Under the pieces are notes generated by a model. The model ran no database searches. It saw only the letters and a program-made list of their open reading frames with translations, and was not told where the DNA came from. Below are positions 25,582-36,108 of a DNA stretch of 64,000 nt, piece by piece. The first letter of the stretch is position 1. The number at the start of each line of letters is the position of its first letter. The position numbers and the translations under genes are program-made. The stretch comes from Pyrus communis (lineage: Eukaryota; Streptophyta; Magnoliopsida; Rosales; Rosaceae). The stretch covers positions 13,686,478-13,750,477 of the forward strand of contig NC_084803.1 in the NCBI RefSeq assembly GCF_963583255.1, written 5' to 3'.

Positions 25582-27173
25582 GTGGATGCCTGGATGGTGA
25601 ATGTCAAGGTGAATTTCGAATTTCCAATTGGGTAGTGCTTTTGTTCTTGTCATTATGCAGGCGGGTTGTGAACGAATCAATATAAACAGGGCATTCCCCC
25701 CGGGAAGTTTGATGGCCATGCTTGTGAGGTTCTTTCTTGTTGTCACATGAACATAGTTGACTGATAGGCAAGATGAGATGAAAGGGAAATGGTGGTGGTG
25801 TATCATCGTCTCTCCGTTGTAAATCCATGTTATGTAAGTATACGCTTGCAAGCATTGTAATGTATGCCCATCTGAGGGAAATGAATATAAGTTTTTATCA
25901 CCGTGATTTACGACGAGTATTATTCGAACTTGAGTGCAAAGTTTCGAGACCCAGTGAAGCAAAGGCTAAAACAAGTTTTTAGTCCATACACCTTCGTCCA
26001 TGAATGTTCAATAGCATCGAATTTGGCCTATGTAGTTTGCAAAATTTTCCTCGAACTTAAGTTTATTTCAATAAAACTACAAAGACGAAATGCAACAACG
26101 GGAATAAATTGATGGACGAAAAGTGAGAATCTGATAAATTGCCGGGACCGGTGTTTAGCCAAGGAGGAAATACTTCCCGACAGTGCAACATGTGTTTAGG
26201 CATATGTTCTTAAATGACACAGCAAGGAGGTGGCTAGACACGATTATTTGGTGTTGTTGACCATGTCCCAGGTCAGCTATACACACACAGATTTTCACAT
26301 TTCACCAATTTATCACGTGGCAATAGTTGCATTTTTTAATTCCGTATCAAGTATTTGGTGGACGGTGACGCTAAATTTAGGTTTTCATGAAAGAATCTCT
26401 CATCTGAAGGACAACATAATCATAATACATTCGTACAAACATAAGTGTTTTAAATCCATACATTTCAAGAGATGAACTTTGGTATAACCATTTGACTAAA
26501 GCAACTCTCACATTGGGTCGACTAACTTAAATCGACTGAACCAGAATTAAAAGAGTACTGTACATTTATGAGAAGTGCCCTAAATCACAATCATCACTGT
26601 CATTTCCTTGATTTCTTTTAACAAACAATAATCGTTCGTAAAAATACAAAAATCAGGAATCAGACAAATCACATTCAAATCAAAGCTCAAGAACTCCTTA
26701 TCAACCAAACATAAGATAGCCAAAACCCTACATCTCCAAAGGATATATACTTTTAAAAAATTTACAAGGACAGAAGACAGAACACAAAACACAGAACAGC
26801 ATACCATCTCCGAGCCACGAGGATTCGATTCGTGACCTGCACAATTTGAAAGGCAGCATACAATGTACTTTTATTAACAGAGGAATAGATGTACAAGACC
26901 GGAGAGTTTACCACTTCCAAGTTCCAACCCAAATCATTAGATAAGAAAGGCTACAATTACAGTATCTTCATCCAAATTTGCTGCTAGAAAACAGACCTTC
27001 ACGCATCCGATCATATGTTCCATAAAGCTCCGGACCAAAACTTTCTCGGATACTAGTTTGGCACCCCATATCAGAACCAGATACCACGCCCGGATTAATG
27101 AATTTAGTGTCAAATGCATCTGCAATACTGCAATGACGAGTTGCAAAGCCGTAGAAAAGTGAGAGTCATTCAC
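25582..27173. other. Convergent 3' spacer between PMIR1 and the ankyrin gene
   Basis: The first about 300 bases look like the PMIR1 3' UTR, with an AATGAATATAA-type polyadenylation context near 25880. The right part (about 26900-27173) is likely the 3' UTR of the ankyrin gene read leftwards. No coding region is supported between them. Confidence 0.55.
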
Positions 27174-28900
27174 TTAATCCTCAGTTCTCACCTCTTCAAG
27201 TTCATCGTCTACCTCTTTTGGCTTAATATAACCATACTTTCTGAGAATCCATAGATTCATACGAATAACATTGCCAAAGAAAACAACCACCATTAAAGTC
27301 AACCATGTCAAAACTGATATCTCGGTTACCTTACGTAACAGGATTTGCACATGTACGTCATTAGGTGACATATGACGGAGAGTGATGAAATAAGTTATTA
27401 CTAGTGTTGTGACAGCAACCCACATTATGACCATTTGTATCCACATCCATCTCCTCCGTTTGATAGGTAGCCCGCTAACAAGCAGAAGAATTATGCTTAG
27501 GGATGTGAGGAATGAGATTGTGTTAAAAATCATGAATAGACCATACTCTTTTCCCTGCTTAGTTGCCATGACAGATGTTCCTACGGTGTGAGGATTCGCC
27601 ACAGGGTTGCCATTTTCATCGACTTGCAGGTCATCCTGCCAAAAACCTCCTGGCGGGGTTATTGCAGCTTGGAAGGCAACAGTTGCAAGGAGAGATGCCA
27701 CCACCATCAATGAACTTCTCTTCCTACCAAGCCAATCAGTAGGCTTCTTGTTCCCAGCCGGTTTCATAGAAACACTCACTCTCGAGGACAGTGCTGAGCC
27801 TCGATGTCTTGATATCTGACGTTCCTTAGTTGGAGCACGAACCCAGTCGTGCGCAATGTTACACACATCCTTTGCACTCTGAGCCCCAGCACCTCGAAGA
27901 CAATCCTCAATCTCCATATCCCTCAAATCTCTAGGACTCTGCATCAGAATGTCTAAGGCGGTAGCGCTGTTTGCATTCAACGCGTTCACATTCACTCCGG
28001 TTTTAGACAGCAAGAATTTGGTAATCTGCACAAATTCAAAACACCCTTTTGTAAAGAAAATGCAACTAACACACGAATTCAGTCCCTTTTAAGAGAAGCT
28101 CATCAGTAGGAAAAGATATAAATCCATTTATAATAAGCCAATTTCTAAACTTTATTAGTATCAGTAGTTTCTAAATGCTACATATTAATGTTTCCGATAC
28201 GAGTTCTAGTTGAAAACTGAAACGCCTTCCGCCTTGGTATGATTGGAATGGATAAGTTTCCGTCATGACTAATCCATGTTCTACCTTCAGTTCGGACAAG
28301 ATTTCGAATTCGACTTCCATTTCTTGCATTAAACATACATTAATCCTAGTGAATTATCCAATCCAGACATCAAATGAGGCTTAAAGTATCTTCTTTTGCC
28401 CCCTAATCCATAACCATTGAGCTAGCTATCATTAGCTAATATCAGTGGCGCTCAAGCGTTAATCAGTTAGTAAGTTAATACGATTCAAATTGCGTACCTC
28501 GGTTTGCTTCTTGGCCACGGCAATATGCAAAACAGTGTTACCGTCGCAATCCTTCCAATTCACAAAATCATCATCACTCCCAGCTGCCTCGACCAAAACC
28601 TTCAACCCCTCCAACCGGTTACACCCGACGCACAGGTGCAGCGCCGTCTCGCCTCGGTCCGTCAACGCCCGAGTCGACTCACTCCCAACTCGGACCAACT
28701 CTCTCACTACTTTAACCCGCCCCTTGGCGGCCGCTACGTGGAGCGCCGCCCTCCCGTCTCCGTTCCTCACCGCACACGCCCCCGGATCCGCCAGAACCAG
28801 CTCTTTCACAATCTCTGCGTGCCCCTTCGCCGCCGCCACGTGGAGAGGCGTTGACCCATGCGAGTCCAGCTCGGAGGCCAGCTCGGGGTTGCGGCTCAGT

Positions 28901-29082
28901 TGTTGGCGTGAGTCAACTTTATGATTTAGGAATGTAATTAGAATAGGATTACTTGACTGATTCCTTGGCTATTTGGGATTCTTGTTTCCTAATTTATAGG
29001 GCCTCATGTATAACTATATATATGCCTCCTAGAGAGAAGAATGATATAACAGATTAAACCCTAAACACATATACTTTTATCT
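28901..29082 (+). repeat. Left LTR of the copia element
   Basis: Begins TGTTGGCGTGAG and ends ACTTTTATCT, 182 bp. It contains a TATA-like run TATATATAT near 29015-29023 that could serve as the element's promoter. The 3' end is CT rather than the usual CA; this boundary is fixed by the adjoining primer site and by the target duplication. Confidence 0.93.
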
Positions 29083-29098
29083 TGGCATCAGAGCAGGT
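29083..29098 (+). other. Primer-binding site (initiator Met-tRNA type)
   Basis: TGGCATCAGAGCAGG abuts the LTR with no gap. It differs at one early base from the TGGTATCAGAGC typical of plant copia elements primed by initiator methionine tRNA. Confidence 0.85.
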
Positions 29099-29301
29099 TT
29101 CGGCCTGTCTCTTCCCAAACCCTAAAACAAGTCAAACCCAAAGTCGTGCATTCTGCAAAGATTGCATAAGAAAAAAGAAAAAAAACAAATCCTGGTGTTC
29201 TTAGAATTTGAACCCAGAAACCAAACAAAACCCTTGTGGCTTTGTAATCATCAAAGCTACATCAAAATTTGATCTTGCCAAATCACAACTAACCTGGTGC
29301 G

Positions 29302-32300
29302 ATGGCAGAAGATAGAAAGTTTGGAGAGTTGGTTACCGTCCAACCCATGTCCAGTTCGATGGAGTCCACCAACATCAGCGGCGTACCGTTTGGAATTCGA
29401 TTGAATGATACAAACTTTAAAGTTTGGTCAAAGATGATGGAAGTCCATGCTGCAGGCCTCGGCAAGCATGGATATTTGACTGGGAAAATTCCAGTTATGG
29501 AAGAAGACTCTCCGGGCTACACAAAGTGGGTCACCGAAGATGCGATCGTGCGAGGGTGGCTGTTAAAAACCATGGAACCACACCTGTTGAGTCTCTTCAT
29601 TGATCTTCCGACAGCCAAAGATATCTGGGAGAGTGCAACCCAGATGTTTTACGACGGATCCGATGAGTCTCAGTATTATGAACTGAGATGTAAGGCTACA
29701 CGGACTAAACAGGATGGTCGTCCTGTAAATTTATACTTCACAGAACTGAAGGGAGTATGGCAAGATCTTGATAAAAGACGTCCTATCAAGATGGTTTGCG
29801 CAGTCGATCTTCGAACCCGTAAGGAAGAGCTATCAAAAGATAGGGTGTATGATTTTCTTGCAGGCTTAGACAATGACTTTGATCAAGTCCGGAGTGAAAT
29901 CCTAAGAATGAAACCCATTCCTGGGATTGAAGAGTGCTTCAGTTTGGTTCGACGTGAAGCGCAAAGAAAGACAACTATGCTTGGGACAAAAGCCACGACA
30001 ACAAGCTCCTCTATGGCAATGGTCACCAAGTCCCCATCATCGTCCATGCGTCCACCATTCACGGGAACACCACGTCCGAATCGTACCCAAGAAGACATCG
30101 ACAAGGATAGACTTCGTTGCAATCACTGCAATGGAAAACGGCACACTGAAGAAACATGTTTTGAATTACATGGGTATCCAGAGTGGTACTGGGAATTGAA
30201 AAAACAGTTGAAAACCAAAGGGAAGCGCACAGGCCAGGCCAAACTGGCCGAGTCTGGAGATGGAGGAGCTGCTATAACAGCAGGCCGAATTGGATCCAAT
30301 TGCAACATTGGGCAAGTTGCTATGGCAACAAAGTGTTCTGAGCCTAGGCCCCACACATCAGCCCACGGCTTGGAGAAACAAATAGGCCACAACCTGGGAG
30401 GAAAATTGCAACCCACGGCAGAAGAAGGTACTGACCAGATGCTCTCGTTGACTAAGCAAATATCAAATGAGGATACAGGTAACATGAGTACTGCACTCTT
30501 AGCATCCATTAAACGAGATTCCGGCTGGATAATAGACTCCGGGGCTACTGATCACATGACATACGACAAATCATTATTTCACCACATGACTTCCCCACCA
30601 AAGGAAAACGTTATCACGGCAAATGGCGAAGTTGCTCCCGTTACAGGAGCTGGTTTAATAAATCTTACTCCATCTTTATCCTTGCACAATACACTGCTTG
30701 TTCCGTCATTATCAAATAATTTACTCTCTGTTGGTCAGGTTACGGAACAGTTGGATTGTGTAGTACTAATGTTTCCTACTTTTTGCCTACTTCAGGATAT
30801 CCAGACAAGGGCGATCATTGGGCGTGGTACTAAGAGGAGAGGGTTATATTATGTGGAGGATGTGGCACCAGGCCGAGTCAATCAAGTGCGTAGCAGTTAC
30901 AATAATAAGACCAAGACAATTTGGTTATGGCATCGTCGACTAGGACATGCATCTTTTGGTTATTTGAAAAAATTACTTCCGTCGTTGTTTAGTGGCATTT
31001 CAGAGTCTGATTTTCGCTGTAATGATTGCATTCTTGCAAAAAGTCATCGTACTTCATACCATTTGAGTTTCAATAAAAGATCAGTGCTTTTTGAGTTAGT
31101 TCACTCTGATGTATGGGGTCCTTCACCAATAGTTACACAACATGGTCTTCGGTGGTTTGTTATCTTTGTGGATGATTGCACTCGAATGACGTGGCTGTAT
31201 ACAATGAAACAGAAAAGTGATGTTGGTCCAATCTTCCAACAATTTTACCGCATGATTGGGAATCAATTCTCCCTTCCTATTAAAGTCCTCAGGTCAGATA
31301 ATGGTGGAGAATATCTTAATTCAGAACTCTCTCAGTTTTTCACGGAGCACGGCATTGTTCATGAAACCACTTGTCCCCAAACTCCACAACAAAACGGTGT
31401 GGCGGAGCGTAAGAACAGGCATATCTTGGAAACTACTCGAGCACTTCTTATTGGAGCACATGTACCTAACACATATTGGGCGGATGCTGTCACCTATTCT
31501 GTGTATCTCCTGAACCGAATGCCTTCCCGGGTTCATAATTTTCGTACCCCTTTGGCAACCTTGACAGATTATGTCTCTCTTCCGTCCTCTCTCCAGTTGT
31601 CACCCCGTATTTTTGGATGTGTGGCATATGTGCATCTTCAAAAAAACCAACGGAGTAAATTGGACCCCTGTGCGGTTCGTTGTGTGTTTTTGGGCTTTAA
31701 TAGCCAACAAAAGGGATACCGATGTTATCATCCCTCTACTAGGCGTTTATACGTCACCATGGATGTTACGTTCTCTGAAACTGAAATGTTCTTTGTTTCA
31801 CAACAAACCCACCCTACTCGTCAGGGGGAGTTGGTTGGTATACCAGACGAATATCGGTGGTTTGATATGCCACTGGAGCTATCCAATGGGAGAGTGGAAA
31901 ACAACCAAGAAAATAATGAGCTTGCTGCTAGTACACAAGGCAGCGGCCCAATCATTAATCCATGCAGTGATCCATGCATTAACAGCGAACCAAGTCCTGA
32001 TCCGTGTATTGAATGTGGGGAACATGATGTGGGGTCTTTGGGCAGCCCAAGTGCTGACCCACATGCTGTTTTTGAGGAGCATGCTGCGGAATGCAGCAGT
32101 GGACCGACAGGAGAGTCTTTGACTAGGCCTATAAATGGGCCTGAATTGTTTGGGTCAGCGAGAATGGAAATGGATGGCACCGAAGCAGCAGCAGGTCCAG
32201 CAAACCATAACCCTTATTCTCCTCTGCCGGTACACGCTCATGTCCCCGAGGATATCCAAGAGGTACGTTCTAATAATTCAAGTATTATTGAAAATTCGTA

Positions 32301-33987
32301 TGTTTTACCTCCTAGGCAAAACCGTGGTAAACCACCTGACAGATTCTCTCCGGATGGAAAAGTGAGATATGCAATTGCACAGTATATGTCAACACATCGT
32401 TTATCACCTAAGTATCAAGCGTTTGTGAGTCAAATGGCTGGAGTCAAGATCCCAACCAAAGTGGAAGAAGCCCTGCAGGATCCTCGTTGGATAGAAGCCA
32501 TGGAGGTTGAGATGGAGGCCTTACAAAGAAATGGAACATGGAACGTGGTACCACTACCACATGGGAAGAGACCGGTGGGATGTAAATGGGTATTCACCAT
32601 AAAACACAAAGCAGATGGATCCATAGATAGATACAAGGCAAGATTGGTTGCTAAAGGGTACACGCAGACATTTGGAGTTGATTATCAAGAAACGTTTGCT
32701 CCAGTTGCAAAAATGAATACTATTCGAGTTCTTTTGTCCTTAGCTGCTAACTTTGATTGGCCCTTGAAACAGTTTGATGTGAAAAATGCCTTCTTACATG
32801 GAGATTTGGAAGAAGAAGTTTACATGGATTTTCCACCTGGATACGAAATACCAAATGGAGGTGGAAAGGTATGCAAACTTCGAAAGGCCCTTTATGGACT
32901 CAAACAATCACCTAGAGCATGGTTTGGGAGGTTCACCCAGGTAATGAAGAGTTATGGCTACAAACAAGGAAATGCAGACCATACACTGTTTATCAAACGT
33001 ATGGGAGGTAAAGTCACTTTGTTGATAATCTATGTGGATGATATGGTAGTCACTGGCGATGATACAGAAGAGATAAAGAGGCTGCAAAGTTATCTTTCTT
33101 CGGAGTTTGAAATGAAGGATCTAGGGGGCTTGAAATACTTTCTCGGAATCGAAGTTGCTCGTTCTCGCGATGGTATTTACTTGTGTCAGCGCAAATATGT
33201 ACTAGATCTTCTCTCTGAAACTGGGATGTTGGCATGTAAACCAGCAGAAACTCCCATCGTGCAGAATCATCACCTGGCAATATACCAAGATCAAATTCCG
33301 ACTAACAAAGAGAGGTACCAGAGGTTAGTAGGAAGATTGATTTACTTATCACTTACGAGGCCAGATATTGCATATGCAGTTAGTGTTGTAAGTCAATTTA
33401 TGCACTCTCCTAGTGAGGATCATATGGCAGCCGTAATGCGTATATTGAGTTATCTGAAAGGTGCACCTGGGAAAGGATTAATTTTCAAGAAACATGGACA
33501 TATGGAGATAAAAGGGTATACTGATGCTGATTGGGCTGGGAACATTACCGATCGTCGCTCCACATCTGGCTACTTTACATTTGTAGCAGGAAACCTTGTA
33601 ACTTGGAGAAGTAAGAAACAAAACGTGGTGGCCAGATCCTCAGCTGAGGCGGAATATCGAGGTATGGCACATGGGATTTGTGAATTGTTATGGATCCGGA
33701 TTCTTCTCACTGAAATAGGTTTTAAGCCTCGGAAGTCGATGTTGTTATATTGTGACAATCAAGCGGCGAGAGAGATAGCCAATAATCCAGTCCAACATGA
33801 TCGTACAAAACATGTGGAGGTGGATAGACATTTCATCAAAGAGAAGTTGGAGGTTGAGTTGATTGACATTCCGTATGTGAAATCCGAAGAACAGTTAGCT
33901 GATGTGTTAACTCATGCAGTGTCGGTGAAGGTTTTTCAAGACTCACTCGACAAGTTGGGCTTAGGTGATATCTACGCACCAACTTGA
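29302..33987 (+). CDS. Copia gag-pol polyprotein, 1561 aa, uninterrupted
   Basis: The polyprotein supplies capsid and the enzymes for reverse transcription and integration. Order seen: copia-type gag with N-terminal LNDTNFKVWSKMM block (about 33-220); CX2CX4HX4C zinc knuckle from Cys273; aspartic protease DSGATDHM with Asp412; pre-integrase HRRLGHASFGYL; integrase core starting HSDVWGP (about 601), with SDNGGEY; reverse transcriptase with CKWVFTIKHKADG and YVDD at 1244-1247; RNase H with DADWAG (about 1408) and SSAEAEYR. No stop or frameshift occurs, and the key residues I can see are present. The ATG at 29302 is the first long-frame start and lies about 220 bases after the primer site. No separate envelope frame exists, as expected for copia. 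Host-gene fragments are not seen in it. Confidence 0.95.
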   Translation: MAEDRKFGELVTVQPMSSSMESTNISGVPFGIRLNDTNFKVWSKMMEVHAAGLGKHGYLTGKIPVMEEDSPGYTKWVTEDAIVRGWLLKTMEPHLLSLFIDLPTAKDIWESATQMFYDGSDESQYYELRCKATRTKQDGRPVNLYFTELKGVWQDLDKRRPIKMVCAVDLRTRKEELSKDRVYDFLAGLDNDFDQVRSEILRMKPIPGIEECFSLVRREAQRKTTMLGTKATTTSSSMAMVTKSPSSSMRPPFTGTPRPNRTQEDIDKDRLRCNHCNGKRHTEETCFELHGYPEWYWELKKQLKTKGKRTGQAKLAESGDGGAAITAGRIGSNCNIGQVAMATKCSEPRPHTSAHGLEKQIGHNLGGKLQPTAEEGTDQMLSLTKQISNEDTGNMSTALLASIKRDSGWIIDSGATDHMTYDKSLFHHMTSPPKENVITANGEVAPVTGAGLINLTPSLSLHNTLLVPSLSNNLLSVGQVTEQLDCVVLMFPTFCLLQDIQTRAIIGRGTKRRGLYYVEDVAPGRVNQVRSSYNNKTKTIWLWHRRLGHASFGYLKKLLPSLFSGISESDFRCNDCILAKSHRTSYHLSFNKRSVLFELVHSDVWGPSPIVTQHGLRWFVIFVDDCTRMTWLYTMKQKSDVGPIFQQFYRMIGNQFSLPIKVLRSDNGGEYLNSELSQFFTEHGIVHETTCPQTPQQNGVAERKNRHILETTRALLIGAHVPNTYWADAVTYSVYLLNRMPSRVHNFRTPLATLTDYVSLPSSLQLSPRIFGCVAYVHLQKNQRSKLDPCAVRCVFLGFNSQQKGYRCYHPSTRRLYVTMDVTFSETEMFFVSQQTHPTRQGELVGIPDEYRWFDMPLELSNGRVENNQENNELAASTQGSGPIINPCSDPCINSEPSPDPCIECGEHDVGSLGSPSADPHAVFEEHAAECSSGPTGESLTRPINGPELFGSARMEMDGTEAAAGPANHNPYSPLPVHAHVPEDIQEVRSNNSSIIENSYVLPPRQNRGKPPDRFSPDGKVRYAIAQYMSTHRLSPKYQAFVSQMAGVKIPTKVEEALQDPRWIEAMEVEMEALQRNGTWNVVPLPHGKRPVGCKWVFTIKHKADGSIDRYKARLVAKGYTQTFGVDYQETFAPVAKMNTIRVLLSLAANFDWPLKQFDVKNAFLHGDLEEEVYMDFPPGYEIPNGGGKVCKLRKALYGLKQSPRAWFGRFTQVMKSYGYKQGNADHTLFIKRMGGKVTLLIIYVDDMVVTGDDTEEIKRLQSYLSSEFEMKDLGGLKYFLGIEVARSRDGIYLCQRKYVLDLLSETGMLACKPAETPIVQNHHLAIYQDQIPTNKERYQRLVGRLIYLSLTRPDIAYAVSVVSQFMHSPSEDHMAAVMRILSYLKGAPGKGLIFKKHGHMEIKGYTDADWAGNITDRRSTSGYFTFVAGNLVTWRSKKQNVVARSSAEAEYRGMAHGICELLWIRILLTEIGFKPRKSMLLYCDNQAAREIANNPVQHDRTKHVEVDRHFIKEKLEVELIDIPYVKSEEQLADVLTHAVSVKVFQDSLDKLGLGDIYAPT

Positions 33988-33994
33988 GGGGGAG
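33986..33994 (+). other. Polypurine tract
   Basis: GAGGGGGAG lies directly before the right LTR and overlaps the stop codon of the polyprotein. Expected priming site for plus-strand DNA. Confidence 0.85.
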
Positions 33995-34176
33995 TGTTGG
34001 CGTGAGTCAACTTTATGATTTAGGAATGTAATTAGAATAGGATTACTTGACTGATTCCTTGGCTATTTGGGATTCTTGTTTCCTAATTTATAGGGCCTCA
34101 TGTATAACTATATATATGCCTCCTAGAGAGAAGAATGATATAACAGATTAAACCCTAAACACATATACTTTTATCT
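33995..34176 (+). repeat. Right LTR of the copia element
   Basis: 182 bp, same start and end as the left LTR and identical to it as far as I can read. It is followed immediately by the second TCAGT copy of the target duplication and then the ankyrin gene's exon 1. Confidence 0.93.
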
Positions 34177-34348
34177 TCAGTAACTCGGTAACAAAAGCCA
34201 GGTGACCTAGCATTGAAGCTACGTGAAGCGGCGTCTCGGAGACGCAGGAGACTAAAGCTCTGTCGAGAACAAGCGGGTCTTCTGCGATCAGATCTTTAAG
34301 CGCCGCAGTGTCTCCCGCCATGGCTGCATCCAGAAGCTTCTTGTCCAT

Positions 34349-36108
34349 CTTCTCGGCTCGTTTCTCTCTTCTGGGTGAGCTGAAAAGTTGTCAAGCTTCA
34401 AACTTTTGCAGCCACGGAATCGTACAATATATATTCAGATCTCAATGGATGTGGTAGAATGAAAGCCACTGCTGAATAAATTAAAAAAAATGAAAACCCA
34501 GAAACAAAAAATAATATTTTTTGCCTGCAGAAGTTGACCAAAAGATCAAAAGTTGAAATGTTTATTTTTATTGGTCAGATTAAATTTGAAATTTGGTTGG
34601 TGTCTTAAAGAGAGAGATGATGCCTTGCTTCGGTCAAACGTTATCAGGTGGAGTCGGAGGGCATTTGGGACCCTTTAGGAATGGAAGCTTCCATTTTTGG
34701 TGTTTGACCTCTATTGTGTGAGCTCATCTTGTTTTCGTCTATCTTTAGACTTAAGCTTTTTTGCCCTTAATTTACGGTCAATTAATATTTGATTAAGAAT
34801 TCATTTATTTCTGTATACTATGATTCAACTCAAACTAATTCTATGATGGTGAGTGGTAGATTAGACTGGTCAGTAGAACTATTTGTGTTTGATTCTTTTT
34901 TACGTTTCTACACATTGTTGATGTTAAACGTTATTTATAAGAGATAATGCTAGTTATTTGTGTCATTCGTCTTTTTACTCACTCATTTTTACCTTCTGTA
35001 TACTCCTTTCAATTTTTAACCGTCATATCGAATGAATTGGATAATATCAAAATATGGAAATTAAAAAGAGCACGAGAAGCATTACATATAAAGGAAAATG
35101 ATCCGTGATCGTGATCGTGACCGTTTATCGTACATCGTGCGGTCAGTTTTCGTTAGGTACTATTTATATTTAATTTTAAATTTTAAATTTTAAAATGATT
35201 TCTGATCGCACGATATACGATGAACGGTCAAGATCACAAATTCCTAGGAGAAGGATCCGGCAAGGATCCTTTTTCACGTATGAAGACCAAGTGTAGTGAA
35301 ATGGGCGAGTTCATGATCTAAAGCCCCTAGTGCAAGCAACTGTTACAAGGCCAAGAAATAAAATTCCTCTGTACTTGAGGTACTATGTTTTCAGACAAAA
35401 GACGATCGTAATCGGAAGCACTTCGTTCCAGCTCAAATTGCCCTTCGGAAGGCTTTGAGATGGGAGTCACTTGCAAACGGAATTGTAAGGAGAAACTAAA
35501 CCCTAAACCCTAATTCACCAACAAATTAAAAAACATGATCAGCTCACAAGCAAAGGGAGAACTTATTGGTTTTGTTTTTTAAACAAAATATAGGATACTT
35601 TATACTAAATTACGAGGTTTGCTACTGAAATTTCTTCTTCGTAAAGAATACATGCGTGTTTATTATTTTAGTTCTTATATTTATTAAGGGTAATTGTGGA
35701 AAGATAATTACATGTTTTCAGAACTATATCAATAAACAAGCCGAGTCGAACTGAATATCACTCTCGCTTGTTTAATTTTTTCTTGAGCTTAAGCTAGGAT
35801 TGGAAGAATCTTTCCCGCTTGAAATCCAAGACCTCGGAACTCCACTAGAATTTACCCTAAAACTTTCAGGAATTGTTCGAGATCTTAACCTCTTAAGTTC
35901 TTAACCACTAAGAACAACTGCATAAAACAGTCATAGCATTGCGCTTTATCATCATCCGAGTAACAAGGTCCCGAAGAACAAAGTACTAAGTAGAAGGGTT
36001 ATGCCACCATGGCTCATTCGCCGTAAACTTTACTAAATAGTTAGCTTAGCTCTATCCAACACGACCTAATTACAAGAGGGGCGGACGGACAAACCCCATC
36101 TTGTAATT
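34349..36108. other. Spacer with a MITE and the ankyrin promoter
   Basis: The bases just right of 34348 are the 5' leader and promoter side of the ankyrin gene. The MITE at 35093-35275 is listed separately. The remainder, including the 3' side of the Alfin-like gene, shows no gene. Confidence 0.55.
35093..35275. mobile_element. GGATCC-rich Mutator-like MITE, copy C
   Basis: 183 bp, with ends GGAAAATGATCC and GGATCCTTTTTC. Arms TTTATCGTACATCGTGCGGTC and the mirrored GATCGCACGATATACGATGAAC flank an AT-rich centre. Nine-base flanks ACATATAAA (35084-35092) and ACGTATGAA (35276-35284) match at 7 of 9 positions. Same family as 17537-17742. Confidence 0.65.

Larger units (their letters stand above)
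28901..34176 (+). mobile_element. Intact Ty1/copia LTR retrotransposon inside the ankyrin gene
   Basis: 5276 bp, inserted antisense to the host gene. Two 182-bp LTRs (28901-29082, 33995-34176) show no difference on direct reading. Target duplication TCAGT at 28896-28900 and 34177-34181 is perfect. A primer-binding site follows the left LTR directly, a purine tract precedes the right LTR, and one continuous gag-pol frame fills 29302-33987. Integrase lies before reverse transcriptase, the copia order. All hallmarks indicate a recent and structurally complete copy. The family name is not known to me. Confidence 0.97.
27174..34348 (-). pseudogene. Ankyrin-repeat/PGG-domain membrane protein gene (BDA1-like), split by a copia insertion
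   Basis: Two coding exons: the first runs from the ATG at 34348 and, past the inserted element, from 28900 to 28498; the second is 28025-27174. The insertion separates residues 1-57 from the rest. Omitting the element and one TCAGT copy leaves 1422 nt (473 aa) in frame, so the break is the only lesion I see. Seen: N-terminal LLDAAMAGDTAALKDLI, several ankyrin repeats (TPLHVAAAKGHAEIVKEL, AALHVAAAKGRVKVVREL, NTVLHIAVAKKQTEITKFL), then a PGG domain (AAITPPGGFWQDD) with about four membrane segments. Relatives (BDA1, ITN1, ACD6-like) act in plant immunity and stress signalling at membranes. As it stands, translation from 34348 stops inside the LTR after 66 residues. An internal ATG at 28839 could give a truncated ankyrin-PGG product if transcription starts inside or beyond the element. 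Confidence 0.88.

Noticed and set aside
26180..26260. Possible gag-like peptide (FRHMFLNDTARRWLDTI on the plus strand)
   Set aside because: Only about 20 codons, with stops on both sides and no zinc knuckle or other retroelement part nearby; too short to call.
28490..28924. Open frames on the plus strand opposite the ankyrin exon
   Set aside because: GC-rich antisense shadows of the ankyrin repeats with no family similarity.
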